In this document: positions 41,083 through 49,958 of the stretch, piece after piece
Position numbering within the stretch: the first letter of the stretch is position 1
How the letters are laid out: the number at the start of each line of letters is the position of its first letter
Source: Lewinellaceae bacterium
Lineage (GTDB): Bacteria > Bacteroidota > Bacteroidia > Chitinophagales > Saprospiraceae
Reading direction: 5' to 3'
Assembly (NCBI GenBank): GCA_020636105.1
Contig: JACJYL010000001.1
Coordinates: 2,170,001-2,234,000 of the forward strand
Length of the DNA stretch: 64,000 bases
The notes under the pieces: generated by a model
What the model was told of the DNA's origin: nothing
The model's database searches: none
What the model saw: only the letters and a program-made list of their open reading frames with translations
Position numbers and translations under genes: made by a program

Positions 41083-43203
41083 ATGAGAAAACTTAAAAAG
41101 AAGCCGGGTAACCGTCTCTTTGGAGAGGGAGGACGTATTGCTCACGCTGAAATGAAAGGTCTATACAGGATAGTCACTACTATTTCTGTATTTTTACTGT
41201 TGGCCTTACCGACCTTCAGTCAGCACAATTTCGTGCTGTACAATAATTCACAATTACCGCAAGCTAATTTTCAAAATCCCGGCCAGGAAATCTGGATGAA
41301 CGGATATCTTATCCTGCCAGGGCTGTCAGGCGCAAGTGTCGATCTGTACAGCGATGGGCCTATTCTCGATCAGATGGGACTGAGAAGCGGTTTTTCACTG
41401 GACAACATCGTACGTGAAAGCCTTCTGGCAGAAAACAACCTGTCTGCCATTGCCAGTGCCACCATCGCGGGTTTTGGCTTCAGGCACAAAGCCGGTTTCT
41501 TTCATGTAAACCTACAGGAACACTTTGTAAGTGAGGTGTATTACCCGAAGTCGTTGTTCGGGTTTATCGATCATTACAACGCGGAAACCACTTCCCTCAA
41601 CAATTATCCTTTATACCCGTTGACCATTGATGCGGCTCACTATCGTTCCTATTCTTTTGGTTATACCCACAGGTTTGCCAAACTTTCCATCGGCGCACAT
41701 GTAAAATACCTCCAGGGCATAGCGAACCTTCATATAAGCGACCAAAACCTCAATATACTTTATTCAAAGGACAACTCAGGCTACAGTGTACAGGGAAAAC
41801 TCGAAGCCTTCACCGCAGGCGTGGAGATGTACAATGACCCCAAAACCGGCAACCTGATCAAAGGAAGCGGCAATTCCGGTTTTGCGGTTGACCTGGGCGG
41901 AGTGGTTCATTTTTCCCCGAAATTTGAGATGTCTTTTGCCGCCCTGAACCTTGGAAAGCTTTTCTGGGAAAACCATATTTACCAAACTTCTCTTTTGGAT
42001 GAAACGACCGTTTTCCAGGCAAAGGATTCTGAGGAATTAACCCAGGAGCTCACTGACCACTTTGTAGCCCTATTTGACGATGAGATCATCGCCAATAGCC
42101 CCGCCAACTACCAGTCCTTACTGAGGCAAAAGTATCTTTTGGGAGCCCGTTACTTCTTCAGACCGGCCACCAATCTAGGCCTATTACTGCATTCGGATGT
42201 GCTGAACGGCCAGGCCAATTTCGGAGGCTCGCTTTCATTGAATACCCAGTATAAAAAGAATGTAGGCTTTTCTGTGGCTCTGTCCAAATATCAAAATGAA
42301 GATTTTGACATAGGAAGTGGCGTTAATTTCAATCTCGGCCCGGTACAGATTTATGCCATGACCGACAACCTGATTTCCCTGGTTTCCCCTGATAAATCAC
42401 ACAAAATCCATGGCCAGGCGGGGATTAATTTCATTTTTGGCAAAAAGACCCGGCAAGGGGCCATTGTCCGCAAAACAGCGGAACCTTCTGTTGATCCAGC
42501 CACTATTACTCCGGTGATCGTTCAACAGGAACCTATAATCATCTATCCGGAAAATGAATTTACGGCTAAATCCCCTGAGGCGGCAACGGAACAAAAACAG
42601 ATGGAAAAACCCGCCGAAACAAAAGGATTGCCTCCCGGATACATCGAATACCGTGCCCAGGTGAGCGACTCGGAAAGCAATAAACCTTTGAGCGACGTAA
42701 AAGTCAATGTTTATAAATTAAAATCCCGCAGAATCCAGGTGCTCGTTCATTCAGAACTGACTACCGACGGATATTTTGCCCTGCCTATTTCCCGCATTGA
42801 TACCCACAGGGTAGTCATTGAAAAACCGGGATATCACAAGCTGGAAAAAGAATATTCACCGGGCCTCATCACGGGAAAATCTGATACACTAACGCTTTAT
42901 TTCTTCCTGACGCCAATACTGAAGGATCCAAAATTATTAGATATCGCCGTGGAATCCACTATTGCGGAAATTACCGATTTTTCAAAAGAAAAAACCATTC
43001 ATGCTCAACGCTCCCTCGGTACTTATTCCCTGACGGGAAGTACGAGTTTGCGTACTGGCCCCGACCACAGCAAAAGTATTATTTTAAGATTCAGAACGGA
43101 TGACGAGGTTGAACTTTTGGAAAAAACGAATAATTACTGGTGGAAAGTAAAATACGGTGATTTGGAGGGATTTGTAAAAGCAACCTACCTGGTAAAAAAA
43201 TAG
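41083..43203 (+). CDS. outer membrane beta-barrel protein (DUF5723-like) with SH3 tail
   Basis: 706 residues. The hydrophobic signal (LYRIVTTISVFLLLALPTFS) is preceded by a basic 23-residue extension; the ATG at 41152 would give a shorter, more usual signal peptide. Residues about 50-460 form a beta-rich barrel (NPGQEIWMNGYLILPGLSG, RYFFRPATNLGLLLHSDV, VNFNLGPVQIYAMTDN) like the DUF5723/PorP-type proteins of Bacteroidota. Then come a Pro/Glu linker, a small CNA-B-like domain (VSDSESNKPLSDVKVNVYKL) near 520-590, and a C-terminal bacterial SH3 domain (SLRTGPDHSKSII ... YWWKVKYGDLEGFVK). Possibly links the outer membrane to peptidoglycan or T9SS; single gene. Confidence 0.78.
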   Translation: MRKLKKKPGNRLFGEGGRIAHAEMKGLYRIVTTISVFLLLALPTFSQHNFVLYNNSQLPQANFQNPGQEIWMNGYLILPGLSGASVDLYSDGPILDQMGLRSGFSLDNIVRESLLAENNLSAIASATIAGFGFRHKAGFFHVNLQEHFVSEVYYPKSLFGFIDHYNAETTSLNNYPLYPLTIDAAHYRSYSFGYTHRFAKLSIGAHVKYLQGIANLHISDQNLNILYSKDNSGYSVQGKLEAFTAGVEMYNDPKTGNLIKGSGNSGFAVDLGGVVHFSPKFEMSFAALNLGKLFWENHIYQTSLLDETTVFQAKDSEELTQELTDHFVALFDDEIIANSPANYQSLLRQKYLLGARYFFRPATNLGLLLHSDVLNGQANFGGSLSLNTQYKKNVGFSVALSKYQNEDFDIGSGVNFNLGPVQIYAMTDNLISLVSPDKSHKIHGQAGINFIFGKKTRQGAIVRKTAEPSVDPATITPVIVQQEPIIIYPENEFTAKSPEAATEQKQMEKPAETKGLPPGYIEYRAQVSDSESNKPLSDVKVNVYKLKSRRIQVLVHSELTTDGYFALPISRIDTHRVVIEKPGYHKLEKEYSPGLITGKSDTLTLYFFLTPILKDPKLLDIAVESTIAEITDFSKEKTIHAQRSLGTYSLTGSTSLRTGPDHSKSIILRFRTDDEVELLEKTNNYWWKVKYGDLEGFVKATYLVKK

Positions 43204-43235
43204 CATTAACGGTAAGGCAATTAAAGTGGAATGTC

Positions 43236-43274
43236 TCCGGGAAAAAGCAATTGCAATCCCGGAGATGTTTTTTT
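43236..43274 (+). terminator. terminator of the DUF5723-like gene
   Basis: TCTCCGGGA pairs with TCCCGGAGA around a loop of about 15 bases, followed by TGTTTTTTT. Its T-run overlaps the stop codon of the convergent nitroreductase gene. Confidence 0.82.
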
Positions 43275-44001
43275 AATGGATCTTATAAACTTCCTCAAGC
43301 GGAACCCTGAACCGTTCGCCATAAACCCCTTCTTCCTTACGGGTACCACAGGCAATAGCCATATTTATCGTTGCCCGAGGAGGCAATCCGAGCATTTTTT
43401 TAATTCTTACACTATCCAGTCCTTCCATCGGACAGGTATCGTACCCTTCGGCGGCCATACTCAGCATGAAGGTCTGTGCGGCAAGGGCAACACTTTTATG
43501 GATCATCACCTTAACATCTGAATTTCTCACCTGCCGATAAGTAACCCGGAACACCCCACGGATCGAAACAGCAGCGAATTTCAGCCAGCCCAGCAATCCC
43601 ATAAGATCAATGTAGATCGCCGGCATGATCCTTTGGTAATATTTTTGTGACCTGCGCTGTCTTTTGGAGTAAGAGTTTTTGGGTGTTGAATGGAAATCAG
43701 GAATGGCATGCCACAAATTGGCCTTAGCCCTTTTGTACCAGTAATCCTTCCTCGCCACTACAACGACGATCTCGTTACAAGTTTTGGCGGCATTCTGGCC
43801 CATGCAATACCGTGTCATTTTTTTAAGCAGTTCGGGATCTTTGATGTGGTGAAATTCCCACAACTGCATGTTGCTGCTATTGGGAGAAAGCACGGCTCTT
43901 TGGATACTGCGCAGTACCGCTTCTGAATCAAAGGGAATTTCAGGATCAAATAATCGGACAGAACGGCGATGGTTAATAATATCGTCGAAGGTTTTTGTCA
44001 T
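43273..44001 (-). CDS. nitroreductase family protein
   Basis: FMN-dependent oxidoreductase family. 242 residues. Seen: the N-terminal FMN phosphate motif INHRRSVRLFD, SPNSSNMQLWEFHHIKD near 38 (the usual SPSxxNxQPW position), the long central insert with Trp/Tyr residues, SVALAAQTFMLSMAAEGYDT near 170, and the C-terminal LGLPPRATINMAIACGTRKE (FMN-contact GxxR region). Substrate unknown. The gene faces the DUF5723-like gene tail to tail. Confidence 0.88.
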   Translation of the reverse strand: MTKTFDDIINHRRSVRLFDPEIPFDSEAVLRSIQRAVLSPNSSNMQLWEFHHIKDPELLKKMTRYCMGQNAAKTCNEIVVVVARKDYWYKRAKANLWHAIPDFHSTPKNSYSKRQRRSQKYYQRIMPAIYIDLMGLLGWLKFAAVSIRGVFRVTYRQVRNSDVKVMIHKSVALAAQTFMLSMAAEGYDTCPMEGLDSVRIKKMLGLPPRATINMAIACGTRKEEGVYGERFRVPLEEVYKIH

Positions 44002-44070
44002 GTCATTTTTAAATTTAAAAATTGAATGAAGTGTCTTTTTTCAGCAATCGGACAAAATGAGAGCAGTTTA

Positions 44071-45105
44071 TCAGACTACCCCACTTTCCAATAACTGGTT
44101 CACCTGATCTTCTACGGTTACTTCCATGGGAAGATATTGCATCCCAAGGGATTTTATGCTCTTGGAATGGTCAAACCTGATGGGAATACCTACATTCAGC
44201 CTTACAAACTTCCAGCTCACCCCTTGTGTCCACCCCAAAAGGTATAACATAAATTTGGGCAATTCCATTTTGGGGAGGGCGAATTTATTGCCGAATTTTT
44301 TACCGATGAGATGGCAAAATTCGAGGAAGGACAAAGATTCAGCCACCAGGATATGGCGACCTTCTGCTTTCGGATTTTCAGCGGCGAGGATGTGTGCACG
44401 GGCTACATCCCGCACATCGACAAAGGAAAATGTCAGGTTAGGGACACCCATTTTTTGCTTGCCTTTTAAAATATCAGTAATGAATCCCATGCTGGCGGAA
44501 TCAGAGGCATCGGTAAGAGAAGGCCCCATCACAAAACCGGGATTCAATACCACCAGGCTCCACCGGTCCTGTGCATCGTGAATTTTCCAGGCTTCCTTTT
44601 CGGCCAGTACTTTAGAATAGGGATAAGGATTGTGGGTCGCACTACTGGTGGTATTCCAATGAGCTTCTGTAAAAAGATTATTTTCAGTTTGGTTTATTTC
44701 AATATTATCGCCATAAATAGAAACCACGCTGGAAGTGAGTGCCACGCGTTGGACTGACGGGGTCTGGTTAACGGCATTCAAAACATTCCGGGTACCTTGC
44801 AAAGCAGGATCGATCAAATTTTTATAAGGATCTTTCACGTGGCCAATAATAAAAGGAGAAGCAATATGGTACACGATCTCACACCCGTCCATAGCAGCAT
44901 TAAACGAGCCCTCTTTTAACAAGTCTGCCTCCCATAATTCAAGGGTTCCTGGGGTAGCGGCAGCAAGGGCCTCAAGATGGGACACCTTATCCTTCCTGTT
45001 TTTATTCCTGACAGTTACCCGAACAGTGTGGCCTGCATCCAGTAAATATTTAACCACCCATGATCCGATAAAACCGGTACCGCCCGTTACTAATATTTTT
45101 TTCAT
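44071..45105 (-). CDS. extended SDR, dihydroflavonol reductase-like
   Basis: NAD(P)-dependent epimerase/dehydratase family member, 344 residues. Seen: Rossmann loop TGGTGFIGSWV at 7-17, the basic RVTVRNKNRKDK that suggests NADP preference, YHIASPF near 83, SSVVSIYGD near 125, the catalytic YPYSKVLAEK (Tyr/Lys) near 162, and NPGFVMGPS. This is the DFR/aldehyde-ketone reductase-like branch. Physiological substrate not inferable. Single gene, same direction as the nitroreductase but separated from it by 70 bp. Confidence 0.87.
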   Translation of the reverse strand: MKKILVTGGTGFIGSWVVKYLLDAGHTVRVTVRNKNRKDKVSHLEALAAATPGTLELWEADLLKEGSFNAAMDGCEIVYHIASPFIIGHVKDPYKNLIDPALQGTRNVLNAVNQTPSVQRVALTSSVVSIYGDNIEINQTENNLFTEAHWNTTSSATHNPYPYSKVLAEKEAWKIHDAQDRWSLVVLNPGFVMGPSLTDASDSASMGFITDILKGKQKMGVPNLTFSFVDVRDVARAHILAAENPKAEGRHILVAESLSFLEFCHLIGKKFGNKFALPKMELPKFMLYLLGWTQGVSWKFVRLNVGIPIRFDHSKSIKSLGMQYLPMEVTVEDQVNQLLESGVV

Positions 45106-45409
45106 TAACTTTCAGGTATTTTTTAAAAATACAAAAACTTATTTCGACGATCTTTACTTTACACCATGCCAAATCAACAACAGAATTAATATTAAGTTTA
45201 AAGGAAAATCATCCTGTATTTGAATGAATAGGATTAAATTTATTTCATAAAATAATTTTTTAACAACCTGTGGCGATCAATTATAACAGTTCCTTAAAAG
45301 ATGTTAGCAGTTTTTAACCACAATCAAATTTCTTTTAACAATTTTTTAGCCAAAAGGAATCTACAAAACCGTCTTCTTGCAAAGGCAATACAGAAAACAC
45401 TTAAAATTT
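45106..45409. other. gene-free divergent intergenic region
   Basis: About 300 bp of AT-rich DNA between the divergent SDR and lipoprotein genes; it should hold both promoters. No exact TAnnTTTG box at a convincing distance and no repeat seen. Confidence 0.45.
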
Positions 45410-46618
45410 ATGGATATGGAAACGACGAAAAAGCAAAAGGTAAGATGGAGCATCATTTTGAGTTTAGCCATAGCTGTTTTGATGAGCAGTTGTGCTTCTC
45501 CACAAAAGCTGGTGGAAAAGGGAGATTATGATCGCGCCATCCAGGTAGCCGTCAAAAGATTGGCCGGAAAGAAAAACAAGAAAGTAAAGTACGTGCAGGC
45601 ACTGGAGACAGCTTTCGCCAAAGCGACCGACGAAGATCTCGCTGAAGCCGAGCGCCTGAAGAAGTCAGGCCTTCCGGAACATTGGGAACGTGTGCTCGAC
45701 ATTTACAAGGGCATTGAATACAGACAGAACAGAATTCAGCCTCTGCTGCCTTTAATTGATAAAGAAGGGATCAAAGCCAATTTTCGTTTCATAAGAACGG
45801 CAGATCTTGTCAATGAAGCCCGCGACAAAACAGTGGAATATTATTACGAAAGTGGGAAAAAATTGCTCGCAAGTGCAGACAGAAACCACAATAAATACGA
45901 TGCCCGGCAAGCGTATGACGAATTCAATAAAATAAAATCATACCAAAGGAACTATAAGGATGTGGACCAACTCATGGTGGAGGCTATGGACCTGGGAACC
46001 ACTCATATTCTTTTTGATGTACGCAACGAATCCTCTTCGGTTTTCCCAAAAGAAATTATCAATGATCTGAAACGCATCAATGTTAAAGAACTTGAAGGCC
46101 CCTGGCAAATGTATCACGTAGGAACCACTTCCAACCAAAAAATGGATTACCGTGTGGTCCTGAACATTGCCAATGTGGAAGTAAGCCCCGGGTTCGTCAA
46201 GGAACGCGAATACGAGGATAAAAAAGAGATCATCGACGGTTGGGAATATGTTCTGGACAACAGGGGAAATGTCAAGAAAGACTCCCTCGGAAACGACATT
46301 AAGGTTGATAAAAAAGTATGGGTCAAAGCAATGGTTATTGAAGTGTATCAGCACAAAGCTGCAACGATCTCTGCCAGGATAGACATTTTAGATGAAAACA
46401 ATCGCGAATTGATCGACAGCCAGAACATGGCCGTAGAGGCTGTTTTTGAAAACTATGCTTCAACGTTTCAGGGAGACAAAAGAGCCCTGAGTAATGAAAC
46501 GAAAAAACGGATCGGGAACCGACCTGTTGATTTTCCACAGGACAGCGACCTCTTGTACCAGGCTGCCGAAAACCTGAAACCGGTGGTAAAAAGTAAACTT
46601 TCGACCAGCCGCCTTTAA
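45410..46618 (+). CDS. lipoprotein with helical repeats, unknown function
   Basis: 402 residues from the ATG at 45410 (a second ATG is at 45416; the frame start at 45377 adds 11). Lipoprotein signal with lipobox AVLMSSCASPQK. The N-terminal half is helical and TPR-like (LVEKGDYDRAIQVAVKRLAG, ALETAFAKATDEDLAEAERL, HWERVLDIYKGIEYRQNRIQ); the second half is beta-rich (HILFDVRNESSSVFPKEI, VVLNIANVEVSPGF, AATISARIDILDENNREL). No enzyme motif. Likely a periplasmic-facing outer membrane lipoprotein; I know it only as an uncharacterised Bacteroidota-type protein. Followed by a family hairpin. Confidence 0.75.
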   Translation: MDMETTKKQKVRWSIILSLAIAVLMSSCASPQKLVEKGDYDRAIQVAVKRLAGKKNKKVKYVQALETAFAKATDEDLAEAERLKKSGLPEHWERVLDIYKGIEYRQNRIQPLLPLIDKEGIKANFRFIRTADLVNEARDKTVEYYYESGKKLLASADRNHNKYDARQAYDEFNKIKSYQRNYKDVDQLMVEAMDLGTTHILFDVRNESSSVFPKEIINDLKRINVKELEGPWQMYHVGTTSNQKMDYRVVLNIANVEVSPGFVKEREYEDKKEIIDGWEYVLDNRGNVKKDSLGNDIKVDKKVWVKAMVIEVYQHKAATISARIDILDENNRELIDSQNMAVEAVFENYASTFQGDKRALSNETKKRIGNRPVDFPQDSDLLYQAAENLKPVVKSKLSTSRL

Positions 46619-46684
46619 ACACTGAAAAAAATTATGCTTCAAATAGCGTATTTTAATAATCCAGATTACTTTCGAAATATGAGT

Positions 46685-46725
46685 CATCCCGAATTTTGCC
46701 GACCGGCAAAGTTTGGGATTTTTTT
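46685..46725 (+). terminator. terminator of the TPR-like lipoprotein gene
   Basis: ATCCCGAATTTTGCC pairs with GGCAAAGTTTGGGAT (one G-T-type mismatch), then a run of T. Member of the ATCCCGAATTT hairpin family. Confidence 0.85.
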
Positions 46726-46790
46726 CAATAAACTGATTGTCAGATAATTATAACTTTTTATGGTTTTTTAAATTTGAAACAGGTTACATT

Positions 46791-47020
46791 CAACTCTTTC
46801 AGAGTTGGTTTTTGTCCCTTTTTTGGCAGTAATTCTACTGCGTTATTGATATTTATCCCCATTCGGGGATAAATTTAATCTTCTTTTTAAAAATTAACTC
46901 TATTCTTAATCCATTTCCCGAAGGGAATTAACCTGCCTGCCGGCCGGCAGGTATTAACGGCAATGGATGTAATCCATTGGAAATCAAACAATAACAATCT
47001 CAACTCTGAAGGAGTTGAAT
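46791..47020. repeat. array of six short palindromes in a 530-bp gene-free stretch
   Basis: Successive inverted repeats: CAACTC-TTTC-AGAGTTG; TTTATCCCC-ATTC-GGGGATAAA; TTCCC-GAA-GGGAA; ACCTGCCTGCCGGCCGGCAGGT; CAATGGAT-GTA-ATCCATTG; CAACTC-TGAAG-GAGTTG. The first and last share arms. Nothing open-reading-frame-like lies between the lipoprotein terminator and the fRMsr start apart from this array. Confidence 0.8.
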
Positions 47021-47149
47021 ATATTGCAGATAAATATTGTTAATATATTTTCAGCATCCATTTGAATTAAAAAATTCGGGATGATTCATGTTTTTTTATT
47101 TTTACATCATAATTATTTTTTAATCTTTTTCCTCAAATTTCAACTAAAC

Positions 47150-47671
47150 ATGTCTGCATCAGCTGAAATGCCGTATTTTATCAACCCTTCTATAAACCTG
47201 GAATCTGCTGCCAAGCAGGAAGCTTATGAACTGGCTGCCGGTGAGATCCGCGCCGTACTCAAGGGTGAAACAGATATAGTATTAAAAATGGTCACCATCA
47301 ACTGCCTGCTCAAAACCCATCTCCCCTATTATTATTGGGTAGGTTTTTACGTGGTAAACAATGGCCGGCTTTCCGTCGGGCCATACCAGGGCACCCTGGG
47401 TTGTTTACACATTGAATTCGGAACCGGTGTTTGCGGAAGGGCTGCGGCGGAAAGAGAAACCCAACTGGTCAAAAATGTTCACGAGCTGGCCCAGGGGAAA
47501 GACCATATTGCCTGTGACCCGAATTCTTCCTCGGAGATAGTCGTTCCGGTGTTTGATAAAAAGAATGAACTGATCGCCGTTTTTGATGTGGACAGTACCC
47601 TTACCGGGTCGTTTGATGAAACAGATAAGTTCTACCTGGAAGAAATTCTTAATGAACAGTTTGCCGAATAA
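47150..47671 (+). CDS. free methionine-(R)-sulfoxide reductase, GAF domain
   Basis: Reduces free Met-R-sulfoxide as part of oxidative damage repair. 173 residues from the ATG at 47150 (MSASAEMPYF); an upstream in-frame ATG at 47081 adds a spurious hydrophobic stretch. It is a single GAF domain with the three cysteines of the fRMsr family: C85 in TLGCLHIEFG, C95 in GTGVCGRAAAE and C122 in DHIACDPNSSSEI. The GPYQGTLGCLHI and SEIVVPVFD segments match the family closely. Single gene preceded by the palindrome array. Confidence 0.92.
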   Translation: MSASAEMPYFINPSINLESAAKQEAYELAAGEIRAVLKGETDIVLKMVTINCLLKTHLPYYYWVGFYVVNNGRLSVGPYQGTLGCLHIEFGTGVCGRAAAERETQLVKNVHELAQGKDHIACDPNSSSEIVVPVFDKKNELIAVFDVDSTLTGSFDETDKFYLEEILNEQFAE

Positions 47672-47807
47672 GCCCGTTTGCATGAAATATTTCGAAATTT
47701 ATTCTAATTATACCTGCCCAATAATAAAAAAATAAGCCAGACGAAGAATAAATGTAAAAAAATGGGTAAAAAATATTTTAGAAAATTCATTTTTTCCGAA
47801 AAATACT

Positions 47808-47815
47808 TACCTTTG
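47808..47815 (+). promoter_or_regulatory. -7 box of rplS
   Basis: TACCTTTG followed by CAGCC, an exact TAnnTTTG match and the typical context of Bacteroidota ribosomal protein promoters, 26 bp before the rplS ATG. The -33 region is T-rich. Confidence 0.65.
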
Positions 47816-47840
47816 CAGCCGCTAATAAAATAAATGAGAA

Positions 47841-48206
47841 ATGGACGCAATTAAGTTTGTACACGATCAAATGACTAACCAGCGTGAATTCCCTGAATTT
47901 CGTGCAGGAGACAACATTGTTGTTAGTTATAAAATTATAGAAGGAGAAAAAGAACGTATCCAGGATTATCGTGGAGACGTTATCCAGATAAAAGGAACAG
48001 GACCAACCAAAACATTTACCGTTCGTAAAATTTCGAGCGGTGTAGGTGTTGAACGTATTTTCCCGTTTGTTTCTCCTAATATCGTTGAAATCAAAGTACT
48101 CAAACACGGTAAAGTTCGCAGAAAAAGGCTTTACTATCTCCGTGATCTTGTGGGTAAAAAAGCGCGTATCAAAGAACGTAAATTTATCAATCCTAACAAG
48201 AAGTAG
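47841..48206 (+). CDS. rplS: 50S ribosomal protein L19
   Basis: Structural protein at the 30S-50S interface. 121 residues. Seen: FRAGDNIVVSYKIIEGEKER, IQDYRGDVIQIKGTG, the conserved TVRKISSGVGVERIFP, and the basic KVRRKRLYYLRDLVGKKARI followed by KERKF. It has its own promoter and terminator and is not linked to rpsP, rimM or trmD as in many bacteria (rimM is 37 kb away). Confidence 0.98.
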   Translation: MDAIKFVHDQMTNQREFPEFRAGDNIVVSYKIIEGEKERIQDYRGDVIQIKGTGPTKTFTVRKISSGVGVERIFPFVSPNIVEIKVLKHGKVRRKRLYYLRDLVGKKARIKERKFINPNKK

Positions 48207-48221
48207 TATTTCCTTCAACTA

Positions 48222-48261
48222 AAAAAAGGGCAGTGGAAAATTCCATTGCCCTTTTTTTTTG
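48222..48261 (+). terminator. terminator of rplS
   Basis: AAAAAAAGGGCA-TGGAA pairs with TTCCA-TGCCCTTTTTTTTT with one internal mismatch; long A- and T-runs allow bidirectional use. Confidence 0.93.
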
Positions 48262-48351
48262 CTCATCACCCTCCGGAATACCCGGGTGGAGAAATGACTT
48301 ATGCTTCCCGCAACTTGCCAGGAGGATATTCTTTATGCAAATGAACAGATC

Positions 48352-48654
48352 TTAATTCAAAGAAAAAACGTGCTCCATTTTCTGTCCGTCCAGCTGGCTC
48401 AGTAAACTGATTTCCACATCCATAAATTTAGACAGGGGAAAAGAATTAACCATCTTGCGCACTTCATTTTCCGAATCCGCATTAAAAATAGCCCATAACT
48501 TGGCTTTTTCTGCCGACAAAGCATAATTGACGAGTTTACCTTGCTGAAAAAGCTTATTCACTACCACACGCTGATAGGGAATGAGATCGAGAAACTCCTC
48601 GGTTACAGATCCCACCATGGTAAAATCAACCATATACTGATATCCTGAATTCAT
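48352..48654 (-). CDS. small ferredoxin-fold protein, muconolactone isomerase-like
   Basis: 100 residues. The segment VVVNKLFQQGKLVNYALSAE, KAKLWAIFNADSENEVRKMV and SFPLSKFMDVEISLL follows the pattern of the muconolactone delta-isomerase (MIase)-like dimeric alpha-beta fold. True MIases act in aromatic degradation; nothing around here supports that, and many family members are uncharacterised. A TAAATTTG box lies just upstream (48677-48684). Confidence 0.7.
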   Translation of the reverse strand: MNSGYQYMVDFTMVGSVTEEFLDLIPYQRVVVNKLFQQGKLVNYALSAEKAKLWAIFNADSENEVRKMVNSFPLSKFMDVEISLLSQLDGQKMEHVFSLN

Positions 48655-48676
48655 AATATTAGCAAAATTTGGTTGG

Positions 48677-48684
48677 CAAATTTA
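48677..48684 (-). promoter_or_regulatory. -7 box of the MIase-like gene
   Basis: Minus strand TAAATTTG, exact TAnnTTTG match, 22 bp upstream of the start. Confidence 0.4.
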
Positions 48685-48743
48685 TCTAAATTTAAAGCTA
48701 ATGTCCCTATTTAAACGGAATAAAAAAATAATTATTCGCCAAA

Positions 48744-49958
48744 TTAAAAATTTTTAGGATAACATAGGTAATGTTTTGTGTAAGATCCTGATTGAATGCC
48801 ATGTTGGGAAATACTTGACATCGGCAGGGTTTTTCCGTTTTTAAACAGGATTTTTATCTCATCTTTTACCGTAGAGTAAGCACTATTGGTTTCTGTACCT
48901 TCGTAAAACACATATTCTATTTCGTCTGGCATTAAAAATGTTTTAGCCAGTATTTGGACTTTTTTCTTCTCCACGTACGTTTTTTTAAAGGCTTCGTCAC
49001 TGAACTTCAGGCGAAACAGCTTTCGGTTGATGATACCCGATGAAAGGAAGGATAAAATCATGTCCTTACCATACTGCCATTCTTTCATGGCGGATACAAT
49101 ATCGTAATCATCCAGGCGGGAAAAGTGCCGGAGCAATTCATCCGGGGAGGTGGCAAAATCTTCTCTCCTGATCTTATTTTTCAGAAAAAACATCAGGCTT
49201 TCGGAGGCCGGTAAATTTTCACCTTCTTTTACTAGCTGGCGTGCCCGCCGCAATGTTCTGATGAGCATCTGTTCGGCAGATAAAACCGTTTTATGTAAAT
49301 ATACCTGCCAGTACATCAGTCTTCTGGCGATCAGGAACTTTTCTATGGAGTATATCCCCTTTTCCTCAACAACCAGCTCCCCTTTGTGCACCGACAACAT
49401 TTTTATTATCCTGTCATATCCAATCACCCCTTCATATACTCCTGTAAAAAAGCTGTCCCGGTTCAGGTAATCCATCCGATCCATATCCAGTTGGCCGGAG
49501 ATGAGCTGACTCAAAAACGGCTTTGGGTAATCATTTTTAAAGATGCGAATGGCAAGATCCAGGGCCCCGTCAAACTGCCGGTTGAAAGCTTCCATGAACA
49601 GCAACGAAATTTCCTCGTGGGTAATTTCCAACAGGGTGTGCTCAAGGGTATGAGAAAAAGGACCGTGACCAATATCGTGGAGTAAGATCGCAATACAAAC
49701 CGCCGTCGCTTCCTCTTCGGTAATTTCCACGTCCTTACCTCGCAGCACCTCAATAGCCTGGCACATAAGGTGTAAGGCACCCAGCGCATGATGAAAACGG
49801 GTATGCAACGCCCCCGGGTAAACGTAATGCGTCAGGCTCAATTGTTTGATGCGCCTCAAACGCTGAAACCATGGATGTTCGATCAAATCAAAAATAATCC
49901 CCTGGGGAATCTCCACAAATCCGTAAACGGGATCATTAAATATCTTCTTCTTATTCAT
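48744..49958 (-). CDS. HD superfamily phosphohydrolase (dGTPase-like)
   Basis: 404 residues. The HD domain near residues 45-150 has TRFHHALGALHLM (first His), AILLHDIGHGPFSHTLEH (the HD pair and a further His) and QLDMDRMDYLNRD near 175 with the last Asp ligand. This is the COG1078 type, related to dNTP triphosphohydrolases such as SAMHD1 and Dgt; the natural substrate is not known from sequence. Its ATG overlaps the stop of the upstream gene as ATGA, so the two are translationally coupled. Confidence 0.92.
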   Translation of the reverse strand: MNKKKIFNDPVYGFVEIPQGIIFDLIEHPWFQRLRRIKQLSLTHYVYPGALHTRFHHALGALHLMCQAIEVLRGKDVEITEEEATAVCIAILLHDIGHGPFSHTLEHTLLEITHEEISLLFMEAFNRQFDGALDLAIRIFKNDYPKPFLSQLISGQLDMDRMDYLNRDSFFTGVYEGVIGYDRIIKMLSVHKGELVVEEKGIYSIEKFLIARRLMYWQVYLHKTVLSAEQMLIRTLRRARQLVKEGENLPASESLMFFLKNKIRREDFATSPDELLRHFSRLDDYDIVSAMKEWQYGKDMILSFLSSGIINRKLFRLKFSDEAFKKTYVEKKKVQILAKTFLMPDEIEYVFYEGTETNSAYSTVKDEIKILFKNGKTLPMSSISQHGIQSGSYTKHYLCYPKNF

